Of a stretch of DNA of 64,000 bases, positions 46,340 through 56,938 are shown in pieces (positions within the stretch are counted from its first letter, which is position 1; the number at the start of each line of letters is the position of its first letter). The notes beneath the pieces are model-generated. The model had not been told where the DNA came from, searched no databases, and worked only from the letters and a program-made list of their open reading frames with translations. The translations under genes and the position numbers were made by a program. The stretch covers positions 1-64,000 of the forward strand of contig JBBHKE010002906.1 of assembly GCA_037447655.1 (NCBI GenBank). The letters run 5' to 3'. Source of the DNA: Zygnema cylindricum. Lineage: Eukaryota > Streptophyta > Zygnematophyceae > Zygnematales > Zygnemataceae.

Positions 46340-47565
46340 TTTTTTTGTAAACTTTGGGATATGGAGAACATCATGTAAGGTTCTTTTACAATCTGACCAT
46401 TGATGTCACATGCTAACTCCACGCTTCCCTTTGCCGTAGCCTCCACACCGCTGTCATCCGCGTAATAAATTTGACGAGTGGGAATTGGAGTAAGCGTTTT
46501 GAAGTAAGCCTGGTTGCCGCACATGTGGGAGGAGCATCCGGAGTCTATAATCCATCCGTTCTCTCGAGGTCCCTCCATGAGATCTTTTGCAAGAGTAAAG
46601 AACTCGTCATCATCCGATTGCGGAAATTTGACCACATCTTCCTTTCCTTCCGGTCGTTCATCTTGTGACATCTCATCAAATGCAAGGAACGCCGCATTTT
46701 TAATCGGCAGTTTTGATGTCGGAAATTTTGGTGATGAATCCTCCGATCGCACCCTCTATCCCGCACGATAAATTCTTGTTTCACACACTTTTATAAATGC
46801 CGGACACATCCTGAAAACATGACCTTGACCAAAGCAATAGACACACCTATCACATTGCCTATAATTCGGATTGGGGGGGAAATTTCTGTTTCCAGAAAAA
46901 CCAGCTGGCTTATATGTCCGTGCATTGTAAGCAACCAATGATTGACCACCATTTAATGCTATCCGAGTTGCCTCTTCGTCTAGGATATAAGCTTGAGCTA
47001 CTGCTATATTCCATTTACTCTTCTCTAACCGTCTTAGCTGCTGCGCTGCTCCTCTATATTTAGGAGGAAGCCCTCTCATGAGAATCATAGCTTGATGATA
47101 AGGAGGAAAACTCCCCCCGGAACATGCATTCTCCGATAATAGAAGTTTCAAGCCATTACAATATGAGTTCATATCACCCCCAGTATATTTATAGTCCCAA
47201 ATTTTTCCAGCAGTAACAACCTCATTCTGCTCAATAGCTAAGACATAAGATTCACTCAAGGACTTCCATATTTCAGATGCCGTAGAGATATTGATATATG
47301 TCATGTTAAGATCTTCTGACAAAAGTAACTTTAACACATGCAAAGCATCTTCATTTTTCTTTCCAAACTCTGGATCCGTATCCGGAAGAATACCAGAAAT
47401 CACATCATATAATTTCACTTGTTTCAAATAAGACTTAGTCAAATCCACCCAATAAAGATACTTTTGCCCATTAAACACCGGGATCCGTGAGGGAGGGCCC
47501 GTGACCTGTTCATTTTAGGCAGCTGGTGCCACTGAAGAAGATGAAGAAGCACCGGCAGTTGCCAT
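46321..47565 (-). pseudogene. CoB gag and protease
   Basis: ATG at 47565 lies 59 bases inside the 5' LTR. It reads MATAGASSSSSVAPAA, then TAA, then NEQ across the LTR end into VTGPPSRIPVFNG. Gag core: QKYLYW, KIWDYKYTGGDM, LLLSENACSGGSFPPYHQAM, MRGLPPKYRGAA. CCHC knuckle: CVYCFGQGHVFRMC. A TAG near 46756 is in frame with the protease (NGWIIDSGCSSHMCGN). A frame change follows before integrase. Confidence 0.88.
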
Positions 47566-48520
47566 GATAATCAATTGTGCAAACTGGAAACTCTCACGAA
47601 ATCCCACAAACAACCAACTTCACAATGACGCCCCAAACAAAGAAGACATACCCTAGGTCTGCAAATTTGCCACAATATAAAATATAAAACAAAGAACCCA
47701 CATGCAGAATTTCACAAAGTTCTGCTAAAAGATCACAATGATCTTATAATTCAAACACACCCAAAAACTGCTTCGCAGTTTTTCCTACACAACAATCCTA
47801 CTTTTCCTAAAGTAATCTAAGTGATTATACAAGTGAGCCTACGGTTGATCACACCGTACTACAACTAGCGTGGTCAATTAGTACACTACTCTTCATTAAA
47901 AAAATCCCACCGTCGAATGCACATAATTATTTCCACCAATCAGACAACAGCTAGAAATGAAATAGTACGCGGTTAAAGTTCGTCCGCTGAAATGACGGTA
48001 CAGTCAATACTTCTCTTCCAAAAATGACGGCAGACTCCGTCCGCTTTCCACGTATTCTTTCATCACCGAAGATGAACCTCCACGTGTAACTTTGGTCCTC
48101 AAATGTAACTCTACCTTTTCTTCTAGAACAACCAAACTTAACTTTCTCACGAACCGACACGTGTGCCTTGAGTGCACCAAATCTGTGTACTCCCTTTCGA
48201 GTTTACATACTCACTAAATCATGTCCTCCTCATTTTATCTTCACACAAACTGACTCATATTCAGAACACCTTTCTTGCGCAGACTGCTATAGCTGCTATG
48301 ACTTTGCTACGACTGCTATGACTGCTATGACTGCTATGACTGCGATGATCTGTCAGCGCAACTGTGATATTAGAGCAGCCAGCGCAGGTGCGATGTCAGA
48401 TCAAAGCAGCATAGCAACACAACAACCGGTGTAGAGTGCTCAAGGTTTCTAGCTGTGATGTCAGACTTAGCGCAGCATGACAGCAAGATATAGAGAGAAC
48501 TCAAGGTTTCCAAAACAACA
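47507..48520 (-). repeat. CoB 5' LTR (1014 bp)
   Basis: It ends CTAAAATGAACA in element sense, followed directly by GGTCACGGGCCC (PBS position). Confidence 0.92.
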
Positions 48521-48525
48521 GTATT

Positions 48526-48860
48526 CTTTTGTTAATACTATGCGTAATATGCGCACGAGACATCTCTGTTATTGTATGGGTCGCAAAATGAAAAAAAATA
48601 GTAACAGGGTTTAGTTGCACATCGATCGCACACTCATACAGTATGCCTACTCTACGCGAGTTTTGTGCCATGTTTTGTGCGCCTACCAAAGGCCTATCAT
48701 ATAAACGCCTACTTTTGAACTATGTTATTAACCCTAATTGGAAAAAACCCTAAAAAGGCGTAAAGAAAAAAATAGAATTATTGATTCTATTTGAGATTTT
48801 AGGTCAGAATTTGAGGGAACCCAATTAGCGTTATATACGCTAATAGCGATTGGTTGTGTA
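48526..48860. repeat. Dispersed repeat copy and MITE right end
   Basis: 48566-48722 resembles 13140-13615. The right terminus of a CACCGCG-family MITE (CGCTAATAGCGATTGGTTGTG then TA) ends at 48858. Confidence 0.55.
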
Positions 48861-48865
48861 CAGTA

Positions 48866-49366
48866 CATCGCGAATCACTATTAACGTTATGAAATAATTA
48901 GGGTACAAAAACAATTAGCGTTATTAACGCTACTTTGGGATTTTCAACTCTAATTTATCAATAACTCTAATTTGGGTACATTTTGTAGATAGTGTAGCCG
49001 AAATAGCTTGTGTTCACATAGTCGACGTTTGAACATGTGAGAACAGGTTCGCGCGATTTTCCACCGTCTTTATCTCTGGGAATCAAATATTTTTGTGTCG
49101 ACGCACTCACTTTCGCGTGTCAACGCTTTGAGGTGATGCTTATTTTGTACAACTGTACAAAACAACGAGCAGTTTTAGTACGAACTGACGCATTTCGTAC
49201 ACTACAAAAATTTTAAACTGTCCAAATTATAGATGTTTACGCTAATTTGACAGTACCTAAATTAAAGTAAAAAAACATTTAGAGTAATTTACTCTATTAT
49301 GGGTTCGAGGGTCAAGATTTGGGGGCATCGCATTAGCGTTATTGACACTAATAGCGATTCCCAGTG
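48866..49366. mobile_element. MITE, CACCGCG family, about 500 bp
   Basis: Left end CATCGCGAATCACTATTAACG after TA; right end reversed CACTGGGAATCGCTATTAG, followed by TT. Length 501 bp, the same as the element at 25103-25600. No ORF. Confidence 0.65.
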
Positions 49367-49368
49367 TT

Positions 49369-49827
49369 CAGTTCTCTAGTGCATAATATTGTAATTTTAA
49401 GAGTGAATGTCTAATAATACACTCTATTTGAGTATTCGTACATATAGATAGCCAGTTCGGCAATAAAGAACAAGAAAGGTCTGTTTAAGTTTTAAACCCC
49501 TGTTCATTACGATATTAATTCAGTGGCCCCTGCAAAATCGATACCAACTCACTAAACAAAACATAAGCCTTCCTCTCAGGCCAAAATTAAAATGGGTACC
49601 AAAATAATGTGTAATTACAAAAACGTTTAAGAATAAGAGGGTGTGCCTATGTATTAAATTATCAAGTTTTTTCTTTCGTTTTCCTCCAAAATTCACTCCC
49701 CAAAGGGAAAATCTTACATCGAATGAAAAAAATGCATTTACCACAATACAATGAACGTCGACTCGACACTTTGATTGTACTCCATGTTTGTCGTCTTATA
49801 TACTCATTTTGGCTTTTTCCTATTTTT
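49369..49827. other. Non-coding stretch before CoC
   Basis: AT-rich; nothing recognised. Confidence 0.4.
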
Positions 49828-50667
49828 TGTTGTTTTGGAAAGCTTTAGTCCTCTCTTTGCCTCGAGTGTGAGGGAGAGAAAGTTTCACGACTTCGCATAT
49901 GTTTGGTAGTAAGTTCGTTTCATTACACACCAGAATTGATTTTCCACTAGATCGGTAGGGAGTACACCTTTGTATACACTCTCGAGACAGAAGTCACTAC
50001 AAGAAAGAAGACACTCCAAAATATCTGGTTGTTTGTGCATAGATACACTTGAGGACAAAATGGCACATGGAGATTTGTCTACGGTGCCGAATCTGATATG
50101 TACGTGGCGGACGGAGACCGCCGACAAATGCTGGTCCGTGTGAACCACATACACGACAAATGACGTGGCATATAGAATCCTACTTCTTTGTAAATATCTA
50201 GTTAAGTAGATTTTTGTCTTTGTGTGGTTAGCTGATTAGTAAAGGAATCTTTTTGTATGACGTACCTTGTTCGGTTCGAGCCGTAGGTATTTATTGTACG
50301 GCTGGTATGCCTCCGTACGTTCAGCAGTATAGGCTTCAGTGTATATTAGTAGGACTTAGACAACTTTGAAGGCATGAACACTTTGTAGTCAAAAACTGTA
50401 TAGCCTGTTTTTGGCATTTTTATCTGTGAATATCTCACAGATCTGTAAGCAGAACTACTTGTAATTTTGTGTGAGTGTTAACCCTGATATTATCCACGTT
50501 GTGGTATATTATCAGAGCTATTGTGTATCTGGTTTGGATATTATCAACTGTTGAAGTTGCTGTTTTTCCGAGTGGTTTCTGTGAAAGTTTCTTGCTTAGT
50601 TTGGTTCCGAGATGACTACACCGGCATCCTCATCGTCTTCGGTTCCGGCTGTTGTCTCAGAACAACA
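49828..50667 (+). repeat. CoC 5' LTR (840 bp)
   Basis: Starts TGTTGTTTTGG, ends CAGAACAACA, and is the same family as the solo LTR 38204-39039. The last 56 bases encode the first gag codons. Confidence 0.85.
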
Positions 50668-51700
50668 GGTCACAGGCCCGCCTTCACGAATTTCGGTTTT
50701 TGATGGGAGAGAATATCTGTATTGGACAGTTCTTGTAAGGTCTTATTTTTTACAAGTGGAGCTTTTTGATGTTGTTAATGGATCTATGGTAGAAACTGAT
50801 GTAAACTATGATCAAAAGAATGAGCAAGCTCTTCATTTGATAAAGTTAATGATATCTAAGGAGCTGCATATGACATACATTCAGGCTTCTAAAGCATTAG
50901 AGATTTGGGATGCTTTGAAAAAGACATATTCCAAAGCTAATGCACAACATGAGATTATAACTGTTGGGCAGATCTGGGAATATAAGTATACAGGCGGAAG
51001 CATGGCAGAATATTGCAATAAATTCAGACTTCTAGTTGCCGAAAATGCATGTTCAGGTGGTTCATTTCCTGAGTATCACCAAGCAATGATTTTAGTGAGG
51101 GGGCTTCCTACTGAGTATAAAGGTGCCTATGATGAATTGAAAAAATTGGATAAGACACTGTGGAATATAGCTACAGCTATAGAGTATGTGCTAGAAGAAG
51201 AAACAAATCAGCTGGCATTTAATTCTGGAAAGCCAGCTGCAGCTTACAATGCTCAGTTTCACAGAGATAATAGATTTCAAGGAAATCAGTATTTTCAACA
51301 ATATGAATAGTGTGTCTATTGCTATAATAATGGTCATCTGTACAAGTTTTGTCCTTTGTATATAAAAGCGTGTGAAACAGGTTCTTATCGCAAAGGAAGG
51401 AAGGTGAGAGGAGCTCCATTTACACTAAAACCTCCGAGCAAAATTGCGGCTTTTTCAGCGGAGGAAGAGGAACTGGTGAAAGAGATGGAGAAGGAGAAAT
51501 CAGAGGTTGTTAGTTTTCCTAAAATAGACGACACCGAGTTCTTTGCTATGGCAAAGATGATGGAGGGAGAGAAAGATCTCGGGTGGATTATGGTCTCCGC
51601 GAGTTCCTCCCATGTGTTGGAACAAATCCTATTTGAAGGATATGACACCTATCTCTACTCGTCAAATCTTTTATGCTTGTGGTGCCACGGTGGAAGCTAA
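50612..51700 (+). pseudogene. CoC gag and protease N-part
   Basis: ATG at 50612 is inside the LTR; MTTPASSSSSVPAVVSEQQ crosses at Gln-19 into VTGPPSRISVFDG. Gag: EYLYWTVLVRSYF, QIWEYKYTGGSM, NACSGGSFPEYHQAM, VRGLPTEYKGAYDEL. A TAG at 51308 precedes the CCHC knuckle CVYCYNNGHLYKFC. Protease is degenerate: GWIMVSASSSHV in place of the DSGxSSHM active site. A frame change leads to the next block. Confidence 0.88.
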
Positions 51701-53240
51701 TGCTAAGTGTAGCATAGATCTCAATTGTGAGATAGATGGCAAAGCTGTAAAAGGAACTTTGCATGATGTTTTATATGTGCCTAAATTTAAGAAAAAAATG
51801 TTTTTTACCTCAGTTGCAGAGAGTAAAGGTTTTGATGTTCTTCAGAGCAAAGGCAAAAAGATAGTAAGCAAGGATGGGAGAGTAGCCTTAGTGGGAACTA
51901 GAGGCCCAAACATATTGTATCGGATGGACCTGGTTAATAAAGAGTATTTTGTGTACTCCAGTGTCCTTTCTGAAAATGTTTTGTGGCATAAAAGGCTTGG
52001 CCATGTTCATAATGAGAGGCTTGAAAAGATGGTGAAGACTAATATGATAGAAGATGTCAAGCTTGGTGAAAAGGAATCCCATGTTTGTGATGGTTGTGCT
52101 CTAGGAAAGCTTCATAAGCTTCCCCTACCACAGACTTCAGATTATCGAGCAAAGGATCTTCTCGGCCTTATCCACTCGGATATATGGGGACCGGCCAAAG
52201 TTCCTTCCCTTGGTGGAAGAAAATACCTTGTAACCTTTACTGATAACCACTCACGTTTCAGCCGAGTGTACTTTATGAAGGAGAACAACGAGGTCTTCAC
52301 ACATTTCAAGCATTTCCGGATTTGGGTGGAGAAACTTCACAGAAAATCGATCTTTGCTTTGCGATTTGACAACGGTGGAGAGTATGTATCAAATGATTTT
52401 GCCGAATACTTCAAAGAAAATGGAATTTATCATGAGTTTACTATCCCTTACACTCCGAAACAGAATGGTGTGGTTGAAAGACTCAATATGACCTTGACTG
52501 AATGTGTTATGTCTATGATGATGGATAAAGGTGTAGATCCGAAACTTTGGGGGGCAGCTTTTCAGTGTGCTTCTTACATTAGAAATAGAATAAAAACCTG
52601 ATCTATGAAGGATAAAACATCTTATGAAATGTGGACAGGAAGAGAGCCGAATGTGAGTCACTTTAGAGTATTTGGAAGTAAGTGTTTTATGTTGGATAAC
52701 CTTCCAAATTGGAAATTAAGTCTGAAATCTGTACCTCGGAAATTTTTGGGTTATGATGATGAGTCTGTAGGATATAGAGTGTATAATCCTCAGAAAAATA
52801 CAATTCAGATTGCTAGGAATGTTCACATCAAAGAAGAAAGTCAATCTGTTGATGTTTTTAGCATGAATGAGGTGGAAAAGGCAGAAAAATTGCAGGAATA
52901 TGTCATCTTTGAGCAGATTATTTTCAAGCAAACACCGATTTCTTCCTCTACATTTGGACTACCACATGTTTTGGGGCTGCCAAATCCACCTACTATTGCA
53001 ACTACTACCGGACCACCTCCACCTCCTCCTCCTCCTCCTCCTCCTCCTCCTCCAAGACTGCTTCGGGGACCAACAATTCTCGCTTCAGATTTTCCGGGGG
53101 GAAGAAGACAAAGTAGCCGGCTGGGAGGTGACCGAGTGGATCATGCTTATTCTGCAATCACAGGGGAGCCTCTTACCATTCAAGAAGCTTTCTCCGTTCT
53201 GGAAAACGATTGTGGATTGCTGCGGCGAATGACGAGATAA
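51612..53240 (+). pseudogene. CoC protease C-part and integrase
   Basis: LHDVLYVPKFKKKMFFTSVA, then zinc region LWHKRLGHVHNERL...VCDGCALGK. Core: LIHSDIWGPAK, VTFTDNHSRFSRVYF, LRFDNGGEYVS, TIPYTPKQNGVVERLN. One TGA at about 52599 interrupts, then YEMWTGREPNVSHFRVFG and KFLGYDDESVGYRVY. A 14-residue Pro run (about 53010-53055) sits in the integrase-RT linker. A frame change near 53215 leads to RT. Confidence 0.9.
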
Positions 53241-54103
53241 AGTCAATTATCGAGGCTAAAACTTGGGAGCTTGTGGAACTTCCACCAGATCGGAAAGCGA
53301 TTGGTTGTAAGTGGGTATTCAAGTTAAAACTGAATCCCGATAATACCATTGAGAGATATAAGGCCAGGCTTGTTGCTAAGGGGTATAGCGAGAAAAAGGG
53401 CATTGATTATGAAGAGACGTTCTCACATGTATTTCGTTTTCCTACTGTTAGGATTCTTTTATCTTTAGCAGCAATAGAGGATATGGAATTGCATCAAATG
53501 GATGTGAAGACCGCTTTTTTGCATGAGGATTTGGAGGAAGTTATATATAAAGCAGCCAGAGGGATATGTAGAAAAAGGGAAAGAAAATCTGGTCTATAAA
53601 TTGTTGAAGTCCCTTTATGGTCTGAAGCAGGCTCCACGACAATGGAACCTAAAACTGGATGATTTTTTGACAAATCTTGGCTTTACTAGATTCAGTTCAA
53701 ATCATTCAGTTTATGTAATGGAAGGGGAAGATGGAGTGATATATATTGTTGTTTATGTTGATGATTTGCTGTTGCTAAGCAAATCCATTAATGAAATTAA
53801 CAAAATAAAAACAACTCCAAATTCCCGAATCGAAATAAAAGATTTAGGGGAGGCTAAGTATATTTTGGGAATTCAGGTAGAAAGGGATAGAAAACAGAGA
53901 CTAATTTATTTGACACGGAAAAAGGCTTTGGAAACATGCTTGAAAGGTTCGGCATGTCAGAGGCAAAGGGAAGTGCTACTCCCATGGAGTCCAGACATAA
54001 AAATATAAGGGAAAAAATCACATGGTGGGGTTGTGACTGATGACTCTTTGGAGTCAGCGGAGGCATATTCTATGTCCTCCATTCCTTACAGGCACATCAA
54101 TTA
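53210..54103 (+). pseudogene. CoC reverse transcriptase (truncated)
   Basis: [74 protein letters not shown], a frame change near 53550, then LKSLYGLKQAPRQWNLKLDD, VVYVDDLLLLSKSI and KYILGIQVERD. It breaks off before RNase H. Confidence 0.9.
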
Positions 54104-55310
54104 GGAAGCTCTTGAAGAAGAGAGGAAGAGGGCCCTCGAACAAGAATCGCTCCTTATAAGGGAGGCTAGACGGATATCAGGAGGGATCCTTAGTGGACAG
54201 GTAGCTCCTCCTAGAGAGACAGGTCCCTCTCCTGACAGACAACCTACAATGCAGACAACCCCTACGGAGATGCAAGCTCCCGGGATTTCCTCGGAACTTA
54301 GACCAGAGTCTCCTCTTCAGAAGGAAGGGGGAGAAACAACAGGACCTAACAAACTGGGGATGTGTGCAGATCTAACGGGTAACGTTGCAGCCGCCACCAC
54401 TGAGCGTCCCATTTTTGTCTCAGTGGCTGTGTCTTCAACTTCGGAGGTCGTGGTGTTATTACAACCCGACCGGAGACAACACATTTCCCTCGGACTTTCC
54501 ACTCCTCCACCTCACCACCTCAGGCATACTCTCCTTCTCCATCCATTTCTCCGGCTGCTGCAGTCCGCGGGTCCCCGGGCCCACTTGTCTTACCATACAA
54601 ATACGACGTCCCTGCCTACTCTCCTCCTCACCGGCGTTCTCCTGCTTCCAGCGAAGGAACACCTCCACCAGAGGCCTCTAGAAGGCTTACAAGGAAACAG
54701 ACGCCTTTTTCTCGTAGCCCTCAGTCTTCTCCATCTCCTTCTCCACCAATCCATAAAGGACCCCCGGTGGTCAAACCACTTCTCCAAATCCCTTCGGTGG
54801 AAACAGTACTCCGGGAAGAACAAGCCTCTCCTGAGTATAGAGGAGCGGAATTTCGGACATCTTTCCCCAAGCTGATAGTCTCTTCTTCCCCCAGAAACAA
54901 ACCCAAAAATACAGGTTTTTCCGCTAAATCACCAGTAGCTGCAACTTCCTCATTGGGGGGGTGCCCATCTCTCGTCAGGCAGCTCCTTCTACCGGAGAAG
55001 GAGGCAGCCCCGGGCGAGACGATGTAGATCCAGGGGTAATTTCACTGGTTCAGTTTGTCAACCAAACCGGACCATCCTCTTCTCAATTCACCAACCTTGT
55101 AGAGGAGGAAAAAGGAATGGGGGACGTAAGGATCTTTACGAGAGATAGTTCAGGAATCGCTTTCTCGGATTTTGAATTGCTGTGGAAATCTTTCACCCAG
55201 TCCGAAATCAACAAATATAGGGGCAGAGCTTTTCCAGATGACTTCGAAACCACGCTTTTCCCCATGATGGTAAATTATCTTGCTGGTGGCACTCTGGCTG
55301 ATTATAAGGA
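54104..55310 (+). CDS. Unrecognised ORF remnants, possibly gag-like or accessory
   Basis: Directly after the CoC break. The frame opens EALEEERKRALEQESLLIRE (coiled-coil type), then is Pro/Thr-rich (VAPPRETGPSPDRQPT) to about 54500. After a frame change a second part (54961 on) has TGPSSSQFTNLVEEEK, FSDFELLWKSFTQSEINKYR and FPMMVNYLAGGTLADYKERQ. I recognise no family. In style (charged coil, Pro-rich linker, globular part) it resembles the GyC 3' ORF region, but I cannot show homology. Confidence 0.35.
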
Positions 55311-55319
55311 GCGACAACC

Positions 55320-55480
55320 TCTTTTGATGACGCTCTTGTATCCATTATTCATCCAGGGTCGTTTGCGCCCTCCATTGCTTTCGCCATAACGAAGAGATCC
55401 GTGTCGTCCTCCCTATAAAATGTCAAAGTCTCGTCCTGGAGTGATAAAGAAGCTGAAAACAGTGCATTTCTACGAGGTGT
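55320..55480 (-). pseudogene. Copia gag/protease fragment
   Basis: The minus strand reads NALFSASLSLQDET, DDTDLFVMAKAMEGANDPG, a TGA, then IMDTRASS. It matches the CoC region DDTEFFAMAKMMEGEKDLGW plus the protease D(S/T)GASS, with G changed to R. It is a short scrap of a copia copy. Confidence 0.7.
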
Positions 55481-55589
55481 AGGCCCCGTGAGGCTTTTGT
55501 AAAACTGACTTTGTTGCCATCCCGGCCAATATAAACTTGTATCGTTAGCTTGTTTAAGTTTAGGACAGAATTTGTATCCATGACCTCTC

Positions 55590-55985
55590 TCACTGCTAGT
55601 GTTGGGTATCGAGGACCCATTGCCGATATTCGATATATATCGAATTTCATGTACCCGATATTCGATATATCGCTTCGATATATCGAATTTCAAATTATCG
55701 CGATATATCGCCGATATATCGTATCGACGATATATCGAAAATAAAAATCTTACATTTCTTTTTTCAAACCCCCCCCCCCCCCCCCCCCCCCCCGCTCGTG
55801 GGGGGGGGGGGGGGGGCAAAATATCCGTACGATTTTTCGTACGATTCTCCGTACTCTTTTCGTACGGTTTTCCGTACTCTGACTGTACGGATATGCAATT
55901 TTTGCGATATATATCGCGATAATTTATGTTGGTCCCGGTACGATATATCAAGGAATCTGCTCGATCGATATTCGATATGAGTGGT
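55590..55985. repeat. TATCGATA-type palindromic repeat with C25/G17 tracts
   Basis: Dense TTCGATATATCG and GATATATCGCGATA palindromes occur on both sides of a 25-C run (55769-55793) and a 17-G run (55800-55816) separated by GCTCGT. CGTACGG words follow. It is probably a non-autonomous foldback element; the homopolymer hairpin may also be an assembly artefact. Confidence 0.6.
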
Positions 55986-56235
55986 ACGTCAAACCACAAA
56001 GCTACCATTAATCTGAGCTACCACAGAGCTATCACAAAGCTCCCACTGGGCTATAACTAAGCTACCACTGAGTTTACCCACTTAGTTGACTAGAATCGTA
56101 TCTATTGCAGTTGCTCTATTCTGTACAAAATCACATTAAGAATATCAGACGCTGCGTTGTCCGTACGGACCATATCAAATATAATCGTGGTTGCGTTGTC
56201 TTGTCTGTGTTGCAGCTTCGCTGCTGCACTGCTTT

Positions 56236-56345
56236 GCTGCTGCGTTGCTCTATTTGTATAGCAGCTGCGCTGCTCTATTTGTATAGCAGCTGCGCTGCTC
56301 TATTTGTATAGCAGCTGCGCTGCTCTGTCTATATAGTAGTTGCGC
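56236..56345. repeat. 25-bp tandem repeat, about four copies
   Basis: Units CTATTTGTATAGCAGCTGCG plus CTGCT repeat from about 56248 to 56335, flanked by more GCTGCG words. They carry no gene. Confidence 0.85.
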
Positions 56346-56389
56346 TGCTGCGCTTCTGTGAGACTGAAAGATTTCCAAAAGACAACACT

Positions 56390-56830
56390 CCGTCCATGCT
56401 TGCAGATAAACTGCTAGATTTGAAATTATGGGCTCAAGCACTTAACTGTGCTGTTTATATTAAGAATAAAATTGCATCTATATGTGTTAGTACTACACCT
56501 TATGAGATTTAAACAGGAGAAAAACTTGGTGTTAGTCACTTTAAGATATTTGGCAACAAGTGTTTTATTCTAGATACTTCACAAGATAGATGGAAAATGG
56601 AGGCTAAGGGCTTATCGGGGATTTTCACGGGGTAAAATGATAATGCAAAAGGGTATAGAGTTTTTCTATTTGATAAACATAACGTGATTATCTCTATTAA
56701 TATTCAAATTAAAGATGAACAAGATTCAATTGACTTATTCAAAATGCTAGATCAACTGGAAAAGGAAAAAACAAAATATGTTATTTTTCACCATACATTG
56801 CGAGTTTACTTTCCACCAGCAAGTGGCACA
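56390..56830 (+). pseudogene. Copia integrase C-terminal fragment
   Basis: The frame reads LWAQALNCAVYIKNKIAS, TPYEI-stop-TGEKLGVSHFKIFG, NKCFILDTS and GYRVFLFDKHN, the copia integrase tail. It is diverged from CoB and CoC, so a different copia family. Stops are present. Confidence 0.75.
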
Positions 56831-56938
56831 TCCCTTCCTTTAGTTCCTCTGGTGCCTTCACAGAATGGTGGCTTCACAGGATGCTTCACCAGAAGTTCCA
56901 ACTCAGGCAGAAGAAAATGTTACACAATCAGTACCAGC

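Larger units (their letters stand above)
42208..48520 (-). mobile_element. CoB: complete but decayed Ty1/copia element
   Basis: LTRs at 42208-43225 and 47507-48520 begin TGTTGTTTTGG and end ...AACA in element sense. The target duplication is perfect: GTATT at 42203-42207 and 48521-48525. Internal order is gag, protease, integrase, RT, RNase H, the copia order. LTRs remain very similar, so insertion is fairly recent, but pol has several frame changes. Confidence 0.93.
49828..54103 (+). mobile_element. CoC: Ty1/copia element, plus strand, 3' truncated
   Basis: 5' LTR, gag, protease, integrase and RT in copia order. Similarity to CoB stops at SIPYRHIN (CoB IPYRQIFGSLIYF) near 54103; RNase H end, PPT and 3' LTR are missing. 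Unrelated sequence follows. Confidence 0.88.
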
